From CAZPNX01 sp964518765 (lineage in GTDB: Bacteria; Edwardsbacteria; AC1; EtOH8), in assembly GCA_964518765.1 (NCBI GenBank), contig CAZFJC010000003.1, positions 81,435 through 145,434 of the forward strand: a DNA stretch of 64,000 nucleotides, in the 5' to 3' direction. The position numbers were made by a program, and so were the translations under genes. The notes beneath the pieces are model-generated. The model searched no databases. It saw nothing but the letters and a program-made list of their open reading frames with translations, and had not been told where the DNA came from. Position 1 is the stretch's first letter, and the number at the start of each line of letters is the position of its first letter. Shown here piece by piece: positions 50,666 to 58,084 of the stretch.

Positions 50666-51484
50666 ATGGACATCAAGGACATCCCCGGCCAGCTCCGCCT
50701 GAAGCCCGGCAAGAAGGTGGACCTCTCCAAGTGGGACCCGGACTGGACGCCCGGGGTCAAGGACCGGGAGGAGGCCGAGGCCGCCCTGGCCAAGAACCAG
50801 GAGAAGCTGGCCAAGCTGCAGTACCTGCTCTACGCCGAGAACAAGCACGCCCTGCTGGTCATCCTCCAGGGCATGGACGCCTGCGGCAAGGACGGCACCG
50901 TCCGCCACGTGATGCACGGGGTGAACCCCCAGGCCTGCCGGGTGACCTCGTTCAAGGCGCCCACCCCACAGGAGCTGGACCACGACTTCCTGTGGCGCAT
51001 CCACCAGCACGTGCCGCCCAAGGGCGAAATCGGCATCTTCAACCGCTCCCAGTACGAGGACGTCCTCGTCGTCCGGGTCAAAAATCTTGTGCCCAAGGAG
51101 GTCTGGTCCAGGCGCTACAAGCAGATCAACCAGTTCGAGCGGCTGCTGACGCGCAACAACGTCACCATCCTGAAATTCTTCCTGCACATCAGCAAGGATG
51201 AGCAGAAGCAGCGCCTCATGGAGCGCCTGGCCGACCCCACCAAGAACTGGAAGATGAATCCCGACGACCTCAAGGAACGAGACCGCTGGGACGAATACAT
51301 GAAAGCCTACGAGGCCGCCCTCTCGGAATGCGGGACCAAGTGGGCGCCCTGGCACATCGTTCCGGCCGACAAGAAGTGGTTCCGCAACCTGGCCGTCTCC
51401 CAGGCCATCATCGAAGCCCTGGAGGGCCTGCGGATGAAATTCCCCAAGCCGGATTTCGATCCCAAGAAAATTACGGTCAACTAA
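50666..51484 (+). CDS. ppk2: polyphosphate kinase 2 family protein
   Basis: 272 residues, one PPK2 domain. Walker A ILQGMDACGKDGTVRHVMHGVNPQ (residues about 68-91), the lid-type Walker B region IGIFNRSQYEDVLVVRV, and RRYKQINQFERLLTRNNVTILKFFLHISKDEQKQRLMERLADPTKNWK. Transfers phosphate between polyphosphate and nucleotides; the class (AMP, ADP or both) is not decidable here. 17-nt gap from the barrel gene. Confidence 0.93.
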   Translation: MDIKDIPGQLRLKPGKKVDLSKWDPDWTPGVKDREEAEAALAKNQEKLAKLQYLLYAENKHALLVILQGMDACGKDGTVRHVMHGVNPQACRVTSFKAPTPQELDHDFLWRIHQHVPPKGEIGIFNRSQYEDVLVVRVKNLVPKEVWSRRYKQINQFERLLTRNNVTILKFFLHISKDEQKQRLMERLADPTKNWKMNPDDLKERDRWDEYMKAYEAALSECGTKWAPWHIVPADKKWFRNLAVSQAIIEALEGLRMKFPKPDFDPKKITVN

Positions 51485-51587
51485 GCATCCCCAAGATATT
51501 TTTCAACATTTTTTACAAAAGGTGCCGACCATGCCGATGTTTCCTTTGTTCCATCTGCAGTCGCCCCTGCCACTGCTCGGGGACGAG

Positions 51588-51632
51588 ACCCGTGACCGAG
51601 ACCAGACGCCAGACCACGGGTCGGGCTTTTTC
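51588..51632 (+). terminator. probable terminator after ppk2
   Basis: GACCCGTG / CACGGGTC stem with a 20-nt loop, followed by GGGCTTTTT. Confidence 0.55.
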
Positions 51633-51676
51633 GGCAGCGGCTTGGACGGCGGCGAACCTCAGCCCGAGGAGAGGAG

Positions 51677-52234
51677 ATGAGCGTCAAAGGTCCGGCCATA
51701 GCGGTGCTGCCGCTGTTCGTCAAGGAGAGGTTCGGCAAGAGCGGGCTGGATGACTGGCTGGAGGCCATCTCGCCCCAGGCCCGAAAGATCTACACCTCGC
51801 AGATACTTTCCAGCGAATGGTACCCGATCGAGGAGTCCTACCTGGCGCCGACCAAAGCGCTGTGTGACCTTTTCTATGGGGGCGATCCGGCCGGAGCCCG
51901 GGAGATCGGGGCCTACAGCGCCGATTACGCGCTCAGGGGAGTCTACAAGGCCTTCGTCAAGATGACCTCGGTAAGTTTCTTCGTCAGCCGGACGGCCTCC
52001 ATCCTCCAGACCTACTACCGGCCTTGCACCGCCCAGGTGGTGCTGTCCGAGCCCAAAAGGGCCGCCCTGCAGATGTACCAGTTCCCCAAGCCGTCGCTCT
52101 ACGCCGAGATGCGCATCGCCGGCTGGACCCAGCGGGCCTTCGAGATCCATGGATGCAAAAACCCCAAGGTCGAGGTTACCAAATCGCTGGCCAAAGGCGA
52201 TCCCTACGCCGAGTTTTTCGGGACCTGGGAATAG
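51677..52234 (+). CDS. DUF2378-like protein, array copy 1
   Basis: 185 residues, soluble, no signal. Ribosome-binding site GAGGAGAGGAG. Shares the family pattern with the next four genes: MSVKGPAIAVLPLFVKERFG, WYPIEESY, GAREIGAYSADYALRGVYKAFVK, TYYRPC, RIAGWTQRAFEIHGC and GDPYAEF. This resembles DUF2378 (TIGR02265) proteins, typically 180-190 residues, known mainly from myxobacteria and of unknown function. The fold is possibly related to V4R/heme-NO-binding small-molecule domains; that is inference. First of a tandem array. Confidence 0.72.
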   Translation: MSVKGPAIAVLPLFVKERFGKSGLDDWLEAISPQARKIYTSQILSSEWYPIEESYLAPTKALCDLFYGGDPAGAREIGAYSADYALRGVYKAFVKMTSVSFFVSRTASILQTYYRPCTAQVVLSEPKRAALQMYQFPKPSLYAEMRIAGWTQRAFEIHGCKNPKVEVTKSLAKGDPYAEFFGTWE

Positions 52235-52268
52235 GAAACAGAGCAATAATTTAAGCTGTCGGGGGAGT

Positions 52269-52826
52269 ATGAAGGTCAAAGGAATAGCCATCGCCATCAT
52301 GCCCGATTTCGTAAAAGAGAAGTTCGGGTCCGATGGTCTTGCCAAGTGGATGGCGGCCTTGACCCCGGAGAGCCGGGAGATCTTTAGCGGACACATCCTG
52401 GTGAGCAAGTGGTACCCGGTGGCCGAGGCCTACCATCGCCCCACCGAGGCCCTCTGCCGCGAGCTCTATAGCGGAGAGCTCAAAGGGGCCTGGGAGCTGG
52501 GCCGCTACAGCGCCGACTACGCCCTCAAGGGGGTCTACAAGGCCTTCGTCAAGTCGCCGGTGGTGACGGTGAACATCGGGCACGCCGGCCTGATGCTGCC
52601 CACCTATTTCCAGCCGGCCACCATCGACATCAAGGCTCTGGAGGAGAGGCGGGCGGTGTTGCGCATTACCCGGTTCGAGGGTTCGACCCACCATATCGAG
52701 CAGCGGATCGGCGGATGGATGGAGCGGGCTCTGGAGATAGCCGGGGCCGAGGGCGCCAAGGTGGACATCACCCGCTCCCTGGCCCACCAGGACCAGTTCA
52801 CCGAATACGTGCTGACCTGGACCTGA
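52269..52826 (+). CDS. DUF2378-like protein, array copy 2
   Basis: 185 residues from ATG 52269 with GGGGGAG upstream. Same blocks as copy 1: MKVKGIAIAIMPDFVKEKFG, WYPVAEAYHRPTEALCREL, GAWELGRYSADYALKGVYKAFVK, RIGGWMERALEIAG and FTEYVLTWT. The mid-region differs (VNIGHAGLMLPTYFQP), which would alter any ligand pocket. The GC dipeptide of the other copies near the end is replaced by GA. Confidence 0.72.
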   Translation: MKVKGIAIAIMPDFVKEKFGSDGLAKWMAALTPESREIFSGHILVSKWYPVAEAYHRPTEALCRELYSGELKGAWELGRYSADYALKGVYKAFVKSPVVTVNIGHAGLMLPTYFQPATIDIKALEERRAVLRITRFEGSTHHIEQRIGGWMERALEIAGAEGAKVDITRSLAHQDQFTEYVLTWT

Positions 52827-52835
52827 AGGGGCGGG

Positions 52836-53399
52836 ATGGAGGTCAAGGGCACAGCCATAGCTATTTTCCCCCTGTTCATCATAGACCGTTTCGGGGACAG
52901 GGAGCTGGAGGAATGGCTGGGTAGATTGCCAAAGGCCACGGCCGCTCTCTTCCGCGCGCCGGTTGACATCAACCGCTGGTATCCCTACCGCCAGGCCTGC
53001 GTGGAGCCAACCGAGCTGGTGTGCCGGATGTTTTTCGGCGGGGAGGCAGCCGGGGCCAGGGAACTGGGGCGCTACAGCGCCGACTACGCCCTGACGGGAT
53101 TCTACCGCTCGGTGGTCAAGCTGAACACCCTGAAGCTTTACCTGGAGAGGGGAGGGGTGATGATCTCCGAGTACTACCGCCCCTGCCGCTGCCGGACGGT
53201 CTCGGTCGACAGGGGGCGGGCGGTGGTCCGCATCGAGGATTTCCCCGAGAGCCATGCCCTGGTGGAGAACCGCATCGCTGGATGGATGCAGCGGGCCATG
53301 GAGGTTCGGGGCTGCCGCCGGGTCGGGGTGGAGGTAGCCAGGTCTCTGGCGGCCGGAGATACCTTGACCGAGTTCGTAATATCCTGGGACGAAGAATAG
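52836..53399 (+). CDS. DUF2378-like protein, array copy 3
   Basis: 187 residues. MEVKGTAIAIFPLFIIDRFG, WYPYRQACVEPTELVCRMFFGG, GARELGRYSADYALTGFYRSVVK, EYYRPCRCRTV, RIAGWMQRAMEVRGC and LTEFVISWDEE. Starts 9 nt after copy 2 stops. Clearly a diverged paralogue, not a recent tandem copy: about a third to half of positions agree. Confidence 0.72.
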   Translation: MEVKGTAIAIFPLFIIDRFGDRELEEWLGRLPKATAALFRAPVDINRWYPYRQACVEPTELVCRMFFGGEAAGARELGRYSADYALTGFYRSVVKLNTLKLYLERGGVMISEYYRPCRCRTVSVDRGRAVVRIEDFPESHALVENRIAGWMQRAMEVRGCRRVGVEVARSLAAGDTLTEFVISWDEE

Positions 53400-53413
53400 A
53401 GGGAGGGGCGGTA

Positions 53414-53974
53414 GTGGAGGTCAAGGGCACCGGCGTCTCTGTCTTGCCAGAGTACATCCGAAGGAAACACGGCGAGGCGGCCTTGGCCAAATGGATGGAG
53501 AGCCTGCCCGAGACGAGCCGGGATATTTTCCGGAAGACCATCAGGCTGTCTGACTGGTTCCCGGCCAAGGAGGCGTATCTGGAGCCCACCGAGGCCGCCT
53601 GTCGAATGTTCTTCGCCGACCAGACGGCCGGCGCCCGGGAGCTGGGGCGCTTCAGCGCCGACTACGCCCTGGGAGGGGTCTATCGCATGTTCCTGCGCCT
53701 GCCCTCGGTCAGGTTCTTCATCGAACGGTCGACCCACATGCTCTCCACCTACCTGCGTCCCTGCTCCAGCCGGGTGACGCAGGTCGGCGACGGCCGGGCG
53801 GTGGTCCAAATCACCGAGCTCCCCGGGATCACCGACTTGACGGAACAGCGCATCGCCGGCTGGATGCAGCGGGCCCTGGAGATACACGGCTGCCAGGAGG
53901 TGAAGGTAGAGATAAACGACTCCCTGGCCGGCGGGGGCCCCTACACCGAGTTCGTCATCACCTGGAGGCGATAA
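53414..53974 (+). CDS. DUF2378-like protein, array copy 4
   Basis: 186 residues starting at GTG 53414. VEVKGTGVSVLPEYIRRKHG, DWFPAKEAYLEPTEAACRMFF, GARELGRFSADYALGGVYRMF, TYLRPC, RIAGWMQRALEIHGCQEVKVE and PYTEFVITW. A longer open frame starting far upstream lies inside copy 3 and is discounted. Confidence 0.72.
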   Translation: MEVKGTGVSVLPEYIRRKHGEAALAKWMESLPETSRDIFRKTIRLSDWFPAKEAYLEPTEAACRMFFADQTAGARELGRFSADYALGGVYRMFLRLPSVRFFIERSTHMLSTYLRPCSSRVTQVGDGRAVVQITELPGITDLTEQRIAGWMQRALEIHGCQEVKVEINDSLAGGGPYTEFVITWRR

Positions 53975-53976
53975 AC

Positions 53977-54537
53977 ATGGAGATAAAGGGGTTGGCCATC
54001 GCCATCTTCGAGCCGTTCCTCACCGAGAGGTTCGGCCGGGAGGGCTTCCAGAGATGGCTACAGGCCCTGGAGCCGGAGTCGCAGGCCATCTTCGAGAAGC
54101 CCATCGACAACGGACTATGGTACCCGCTGAAAGCCGCCTACAGCCGGCCGACCGAGATCCTTTGCCGTGTCTTCTACGATGGCGACCCCAGGGGCGCTTG
54201 GGATCTGGGCCGCTATAGCGCCGACCACGCCTTCAATTGGTTCTTCAAATCTATCATCAAGCTGACCACGGTTCAAAACTTCATCATGCGGGCCACTAAC
54301 TTTCTCACCCACTATTATCATCCCGTGGCCATGGAGATCGTATCGATAGAGAAGGGAAGACTGGTCTATCGGATCACCCAATTCCCAGAATCCAACATCT
54401 ATGTGGAGCACCGGATCGCCGGTTGGAACCAAAGGACGTTGGAGATCCATGGCTGCCGGGAGGTGAAGGTGGAGCTGAGCGCCGCTATATCCCGGGGCGA
54501 TCCCTACACCGAGCTGAGTATCACCTGGATCGAGTGA
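53977..54537 (+). CDS. DUF2378-like protein, array copy 5
   Basis: 186 residues, two bases after the copy 4 stop. MEIKGLAIAIFEPFLTERFG, LWYPLKAAYSRPTEILCRVFYDGD, GAWDLGRYSADHAFNWFFKS, HYYHPVAMEIV, RIAGWNQRTLEIHGCREVKVE and GDPYTELSITW. Most like the dead copy that follows (shared VIIF/AIFxPFLTE start). Confidence 0.72.
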   Translation: MEIKGLAIAIFEPFLTERFGREGFQRWLQALEPESQAIFEKPIDNGLWYPLKAAYSRPTEILCRVFYDGDPRGAWDLGRYSADHAFNWFFKSIIKLTTVQNFIMRATNFLTHYYHPVAMEIVSIEKGRLVYRITQFPESNIYVEHRIAGWNQRTLEIHGCREVKVELSAAISRGDPYTELSITWIE

Positions 54538-54541
54538 GACT

Positions 54542-54824
54542 ATGGATGTCAAGGGCGTAGCCGTGATCATTTTCCAGCCGTTCCTCACCGAGAAGTACGG
54601 CCAGGCCGGCTGCGGCGACTGGCTGGCGGAGCTGACGCCGGAGTCCCGCCAGATATTCAGCCAACCCATCGATCCCAATGCCTGGTAACCCATCAAGCAG
54701 GCCTTCATCGAGCCCAGCCCCGCTATGTGCGATCAATTCTACAGCGGAGATTCCAATGGGGCCCGGGGGATTGGTCGCTTCAGCGGCCATGGGGGATCCT
54801 TATACGAAAATAGATTTGACATGA
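54542..54824 (+). pseudogene. DUF2378-like protein, array copy 6, decayed
   Basis: Begins like a normal copy (MDVKGVAVIIFQPFLTEKYG) but the Tyr codon of the WYP motif is TAA (54686-54688), stopping after 48 residues. The frame then goes on (PIKQAFIEPSPAMCDQFYSGD, GIGRFS). An internal deletion of roughly 300 bases joins it, out of frame, to the family's 3' end (GDPYT at 54792-54806), stop at 54822. So one nonsense change plus one deletion. It lies immediately upstream of parB. Confidence 0.82.
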
Positions 54825-54840
54825 AAGTGACGATCGCGGC

Positions 54841-55716
54841 ATGACACAGAACAAGCGAGGATTAGGCAAGGGCCTGGCGGCCCTGATCCCCGCCAAAACG
54901 GCGACGTCCGCTAGAGCCGACGGGGCGGAGCGATCTTTGAAGATAGTCGATATCAGGCCGGGTCGTTTTCAGCCCAGGCGGCCCATCCGACAAGAGAGCC
55001 TTAATGAGCTCTGCGAGTCGATCAAGGAAAAGGGGGTCATTCAACCGGTGCTGGTCAGGCGCAGCCCCGGAGGCGGCTACGAGCTGATAGCCGGGGAACG
55101 CAGGTTCCGGGCCAGCCAGAGGCTGGGTCTGGCGGCCATTCCCGCCATTATCAAGCAGGCCACCGACCAGGAGGCCCTGGAGATGGCCCTGGTGGAGAAC
55201 CTCCAGAGGGAGAACCTGAACCCGATGGAGGAGGCTAGGGGGTATCAGCGCCTGGCCCGCGAGTTCAATCTGACCCAGGAGGAGATGGCCCGAAAAGTGG
55301 GCCGGGAGAGGCCGACGGTGTCCAACGCCCTCAGATTGCTGACCCTCCCGCCGGAGATCCAGGCCATGGTCGAGGACGGCAGCCTGTCTGCCGGGCACGC
55401 CCGGGCCCTGCTGTCAGTGAGCGACCGTCGGCGCCAACTCTCGCTGGCCCAGCTGATAGCCGGCAAGGGGCTTTCTGTGCGGCAGGCCGAGGAGCTGGCC
55501 AGAGGTGGAAAAAACAAAGGTCACGCCGGGACTGCCGCCCGGACGGCGAAAGGCCTGGACCAACATCTGGCCAACATCCAGTCGGAGATGCAGAGGGCGC
55601 TGGGTACAAAGGTCCGGATCGTGCCCCAGGGTAAAAGCCGGGGCCGGGTGGAGATAGAGTACTATACCGCCGACGACCTGGAGAGGGTGATGCAAAAGAT
55701 GGGGATCAGGTTCTAA
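54841..55716 (+). CDS. parB: chromosome-partitioning protein ParB (Spo0J)
   Basis: 291 residues. N-terminal ParA-contact peptide KRGLGKGLAALIP, then the CTP-binding ParB/Srx domain with GYELIAGERRFRASQRLG and ALVENLQRENLNPMEEARGY. The parS-binding HTH is LTQEEMARKVGRERPTVSNALRLLTLP, and the dimer domain is at the end. It loads on parS and slides as a clamp. Two parS sites are visible about 40 kb away, near mnmG. Confidence 0.96.
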   Translation: MTQNKRGLGKGLAALIPAKTATSARADGAERSLKIVDIRPGRFQPRRPIRQESLNELCESIKEKGVIQPVLVRRSPGGGYELIAGERRFRASQRLGLAAIPAIIKQATDQEALEMALVENLQRENLNPMEEARGYQRLAREFNLTQEEMARKVGRERPTVSNALRLLTLPPEIQAMVEDGSLSAGHARALLSVSDRRRQLSLAQLIAGKGLSVRQAEELARGGKNKGHAGTAARTAKGLDQHLANIQSEMQRALGTKVRIVPQGKSRGRVEIEYYTADDLERVMQKMGIRF

Positions 55717-55746
55717 GATTTAGGCCTAATTCCAACGGAGGCGATT

Positions 55747-56229
55747 ATGGAGATCAAACTGGTAGCCATAGAGAAACCCGAAGAGGTCAACGTCATCCTG
55801 GGCCAGGCCCACTTCATCAAGACGGCGGAAGACCTTTACGAGACGCTGGTATCGGCCGTGCCGGGCATAAAATTCGGCCTGGCGTTCTGCGAGGCCTCGG
55901 GCGCCTGTCAGATAAGATCCGAGGGAACGGATGAAGCGATGATCAAGCTGGCGGTCGAAAACGCCAAAGCGATCGGGGCCGGCCACAGCTTCATCATCTT
56001 TCTCCAAAACGCCTATCCCATCAACGTCCTCAACCAGATAAAAGCCTGCCCCGAGGTCTGCCGCCTCTTCTGTGCCACGGCCAATCCCTGCCAGGTGGTG
56101 GTGGCCGAGACCGAAAGGGGCCGGGGCATCCTAGGGGTGATCGATGGATCCTCGCCCTTGGGGGTGGAGGATGAATCCGGCATAGCCTGGAGAAAGGAGC
56201 TGCTACGAAAGATCGGATACAAAAGATAA
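55747..56229 (+). CDS. adenosine-specific kinase family protein
   Basis: 160 residues with GGAGGCGATT upstream. LVAIEKPEEVNVILGQAHFIKTAEDLYETLVSAVPGIKFGLAFCEASG and CATANPCQVVVAETERGRGILGVIDG match the small family named after the Pyrobaculum adenosine-specific kinase, found in archaea and some anaerobic bacteria. The enzymatic assignment for this bacterial copy is by homology only. Confidence 0.85.
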   Translation: MEIKLVAIEKPEEVNVILGQAHFIKTAEDLYETLVSAVPGIKFGLAFCEASGACQIRSEGTDEAMIKLAVENAKAIGAGHSFIIFLQNAYPINVLNQIKACPEVCRLFCATANPCQVVVAETERGRGILGVIDGSSPLGVEDESGIAWRKELLRKIGYKR

Positions 56230-56231
56230 GT

Positions 56232-57980
56232 TTGAGGCTTATTCTCTCCTTGGCCCTAGCGCCGGCCCTGTTCCCTTATGTCTATGCTCAGGGCGTTGAT
56301 AAAATAACTCGTCCCTTGGCCGTTAGGATGGCGTCTTTGAAATCCGAAGAACGCCTGCCGGTGTTGGTGTATTTCACCGATAAAGGTTTACATGGAGCCA
56401 AAGACATTTCTCTGGCCATCGCTCAACGTACCCAACAGTTGAGCCCCCGGGCCCTGAGGCGCCGGGCCAAGATGGGAATATCGAAAGCCGATTACCTCGA
56501 TCTGCCGGTTTTCGCTTATTATGTGGAAACCATTCAAAGCCACGGAGCACAGCTGAGGCATATCCTTAATTGGTTCAATGCCGCCAGCTTCGAGATGACC
56601 AAGGCCCAGGTCGAGGAGTGCGCCTGGCTCGGCTTCGTTGATCGGATTGAGCCCCTGCCCATAAGGAAACGAACTCCACCGCCTGACGAGGGAAGGCCAA
56701 CCCAGAACACGGCTCGGTCCGTACCCGCCAAGAGCCTGCTGGACTATGGACCGTCGTACCAGCAAAACCAGATGATAAACGCGGTGGTCTGCCACGACTC
56801 TGGCTACACCGGGGCCGGCGTGCTGGTGGCCATGTTCGATAACGGATTCCGCAAGGGACACCAGGCCTTCGACGCCATCAGATCCACCGGCCGTTTGGAG
56901 GACGAATGGGACTTCGTTAACAACAGCGATACCGTTGAATGGAGCGGCCACGGCACCGGCACTTGGTCTTTGGCCGGGGGCTACCACCCGGGACAGCTGA
57001 TCGGCCCGGCCCACGGCGCCATGTGGGCCATCTACCACACCGAGGACAACAATCAGGAGATGCCGATCGAGGAGGACCATTGGGCGGCCGCCCTGCAGAG
57101 GGCGGATTCTATTGGCGCGGACATAGTCTCCAGCTCCCTGGCCTACCGGGATTTCGACGACCCTTCGCTGTCCTATTCCTACGAGGACTTGGACGGCAAC
57201 ACCGCCATCAGCACCTTGGCGGCCAGGCACGCCGCCTCCTTGGGGATGATAGTGTGCAACGCCATGGCCAACTCAGGGCCCGATATCGGCTCCCTGGCCG
57301 CCCCGGCCGACGCCGACTCCATCGTCTCGGTGGGAGCCACAGATTCCTTCGGCAACCTCGCCGACTATAGCTCGCGTGGTCCTACCTACGATGGGCGGCC
57401 CAAGCCCGAGGTCTGCGCCCAGGGGTCGCAGACCTGGTGGGCCAGCTGGAATTCCACGACATCCTACAGCCGGGCCACCGGGACCTCGTGCGCCACCCCG
57501 CTAGTGGCCGGGGCCTGCGCCCTGGTATTGCAGGCCCATCCCGAGTGGACGCCGCTTGAGGTTCGGGAGGCCCTGATGATGACCGCCAGCCGGGCTGCCG
57601 CACCGGACAGCTCCTCTTACGGCTGGGGGGTGATCGACGCTTGGGCGGCCATCCATTACGGCCAGTCGGGGGTGACGCTGGGCAGACACATCAAGACCCG
57701 GGACAAAGGGCTGAGACCGACCTGCCGGCCCAATCCGGTGCGGTCACTGGCCACGGTCTCGTTCGAGATGCCGCGGCCCGGCCCTGCCCGGCTGGCGATC
57801 TACGATGCGGCCGGCCGACTGGTGTTCGACCGGTGGGCGGACTGCCTGTCGTCTGGAGCCAACTCCTTTCCCTGGGACGGCCGGGGCCATAGCGGTCGTA
57901 AGGTTCCGGGCGGTGTTTATTTCTTCATGATTTCGGGCGCAGGCCAAAGCGCCGTGGCCAAGGCGACGGTAGTGCGCTGA
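56232..57980 (+). CDS. secreted S8 (subtilisin-like) serine protease
   Basis: 582 residues, starting at TTG with a signal peptide (MRLILSLALAPALFPYVYA). A propeptide-like region reaches about 150. The catalytic triad is visible: Asp in LVAMFDNGFRKGHQAF, His in WSGHGTGTWSLAGG and Ser in ATGTSCATPLVAGACAL. The last 80 residues (RPNPVRSLATVSFEMPRPGPARLAIYDAAGRLV, PGGVYFFMI) form a FlgD-Ig-like or T9SS-type C-terminal domain, suggesting a surface or sorting role. Nearest neighbour: adenosine kinase, 2-nt gap. Confidence 0.92.
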   Translation: MRLILSLALAPALFPYVYAQGVDKITRPLAVRMASLKSEERLPVLVYFTDKGLHGAKDISLAIAQRTQQLSPRALRRRAKMGISKADYLDLPVFAYYVETIQSHGAQLRHILNWFNAASFEMTKAQVEECAWLGFVDRIEPLPIRKRTPPPDEGRPTQNTARSVPAKSLLDYGPSYQQNQMINAVVCHDSGYTGAGVLVAMFDNGFRKGHQAFDAIRSTGRLEDEWDFVNNSDTVEWSGHGTGTWSLAGGYHPGQLIGPAHGAMWAIYHTEDNNQEMPIEEDHWAAALQRADSIGADIVSSSLAYRDFDDPSLSYSYEDLDGNTAISTLAARHAASLGMIVCNAMANSGPDIGSLAAPADADSIVSVGATDSFGNLADYSSRGPTYDGRPKPEVCAQGSQTWWASWNSTTSYSRATGTSCATPLVAGACALVLQAHPEWTPLEVREALMMTASRAAAPDSSSYGWGVIDAWAAIHYGQSGVTLGRHIKTRDKGLRPTCRPNPVRSLATVSFEMPRPGPARLAIYDAAGRLVFDRWADCLSSGANSFPWDGRGHSGRKVPGGVYFFMISGAGQSAVAKATVVR

Positions 57981-58025
57981 TGGCTGGGGCAACAGGCTGC
58001 CTGCGGGGAATGACGCAGTATAGCC

Positions 58026-58063
58026 AAGGGGACACCTCTCGACTCCGCTCGGGGTGCCCCTTT
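58026..58063 (+). terminator. probable terminator after the subtilase gene
   Basis: AAGGGG-A-CACC / GGTG-CCCCTT imperfect stem (one bulged A) followed by TTTGATT. It lies just before the P-ATPase gene. Confidence 0.6.
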
Positions 58064-58084
58064 GATTAGAGATAAGGCGATCGG

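Noticed and set aside
51677..54537. Array as a cassette of defence or toxin-antitoxin genes
   Set aside because: Members are of one family, soluble, of the same length, without nuclease or toxin motifs; nothing supports a defence role.
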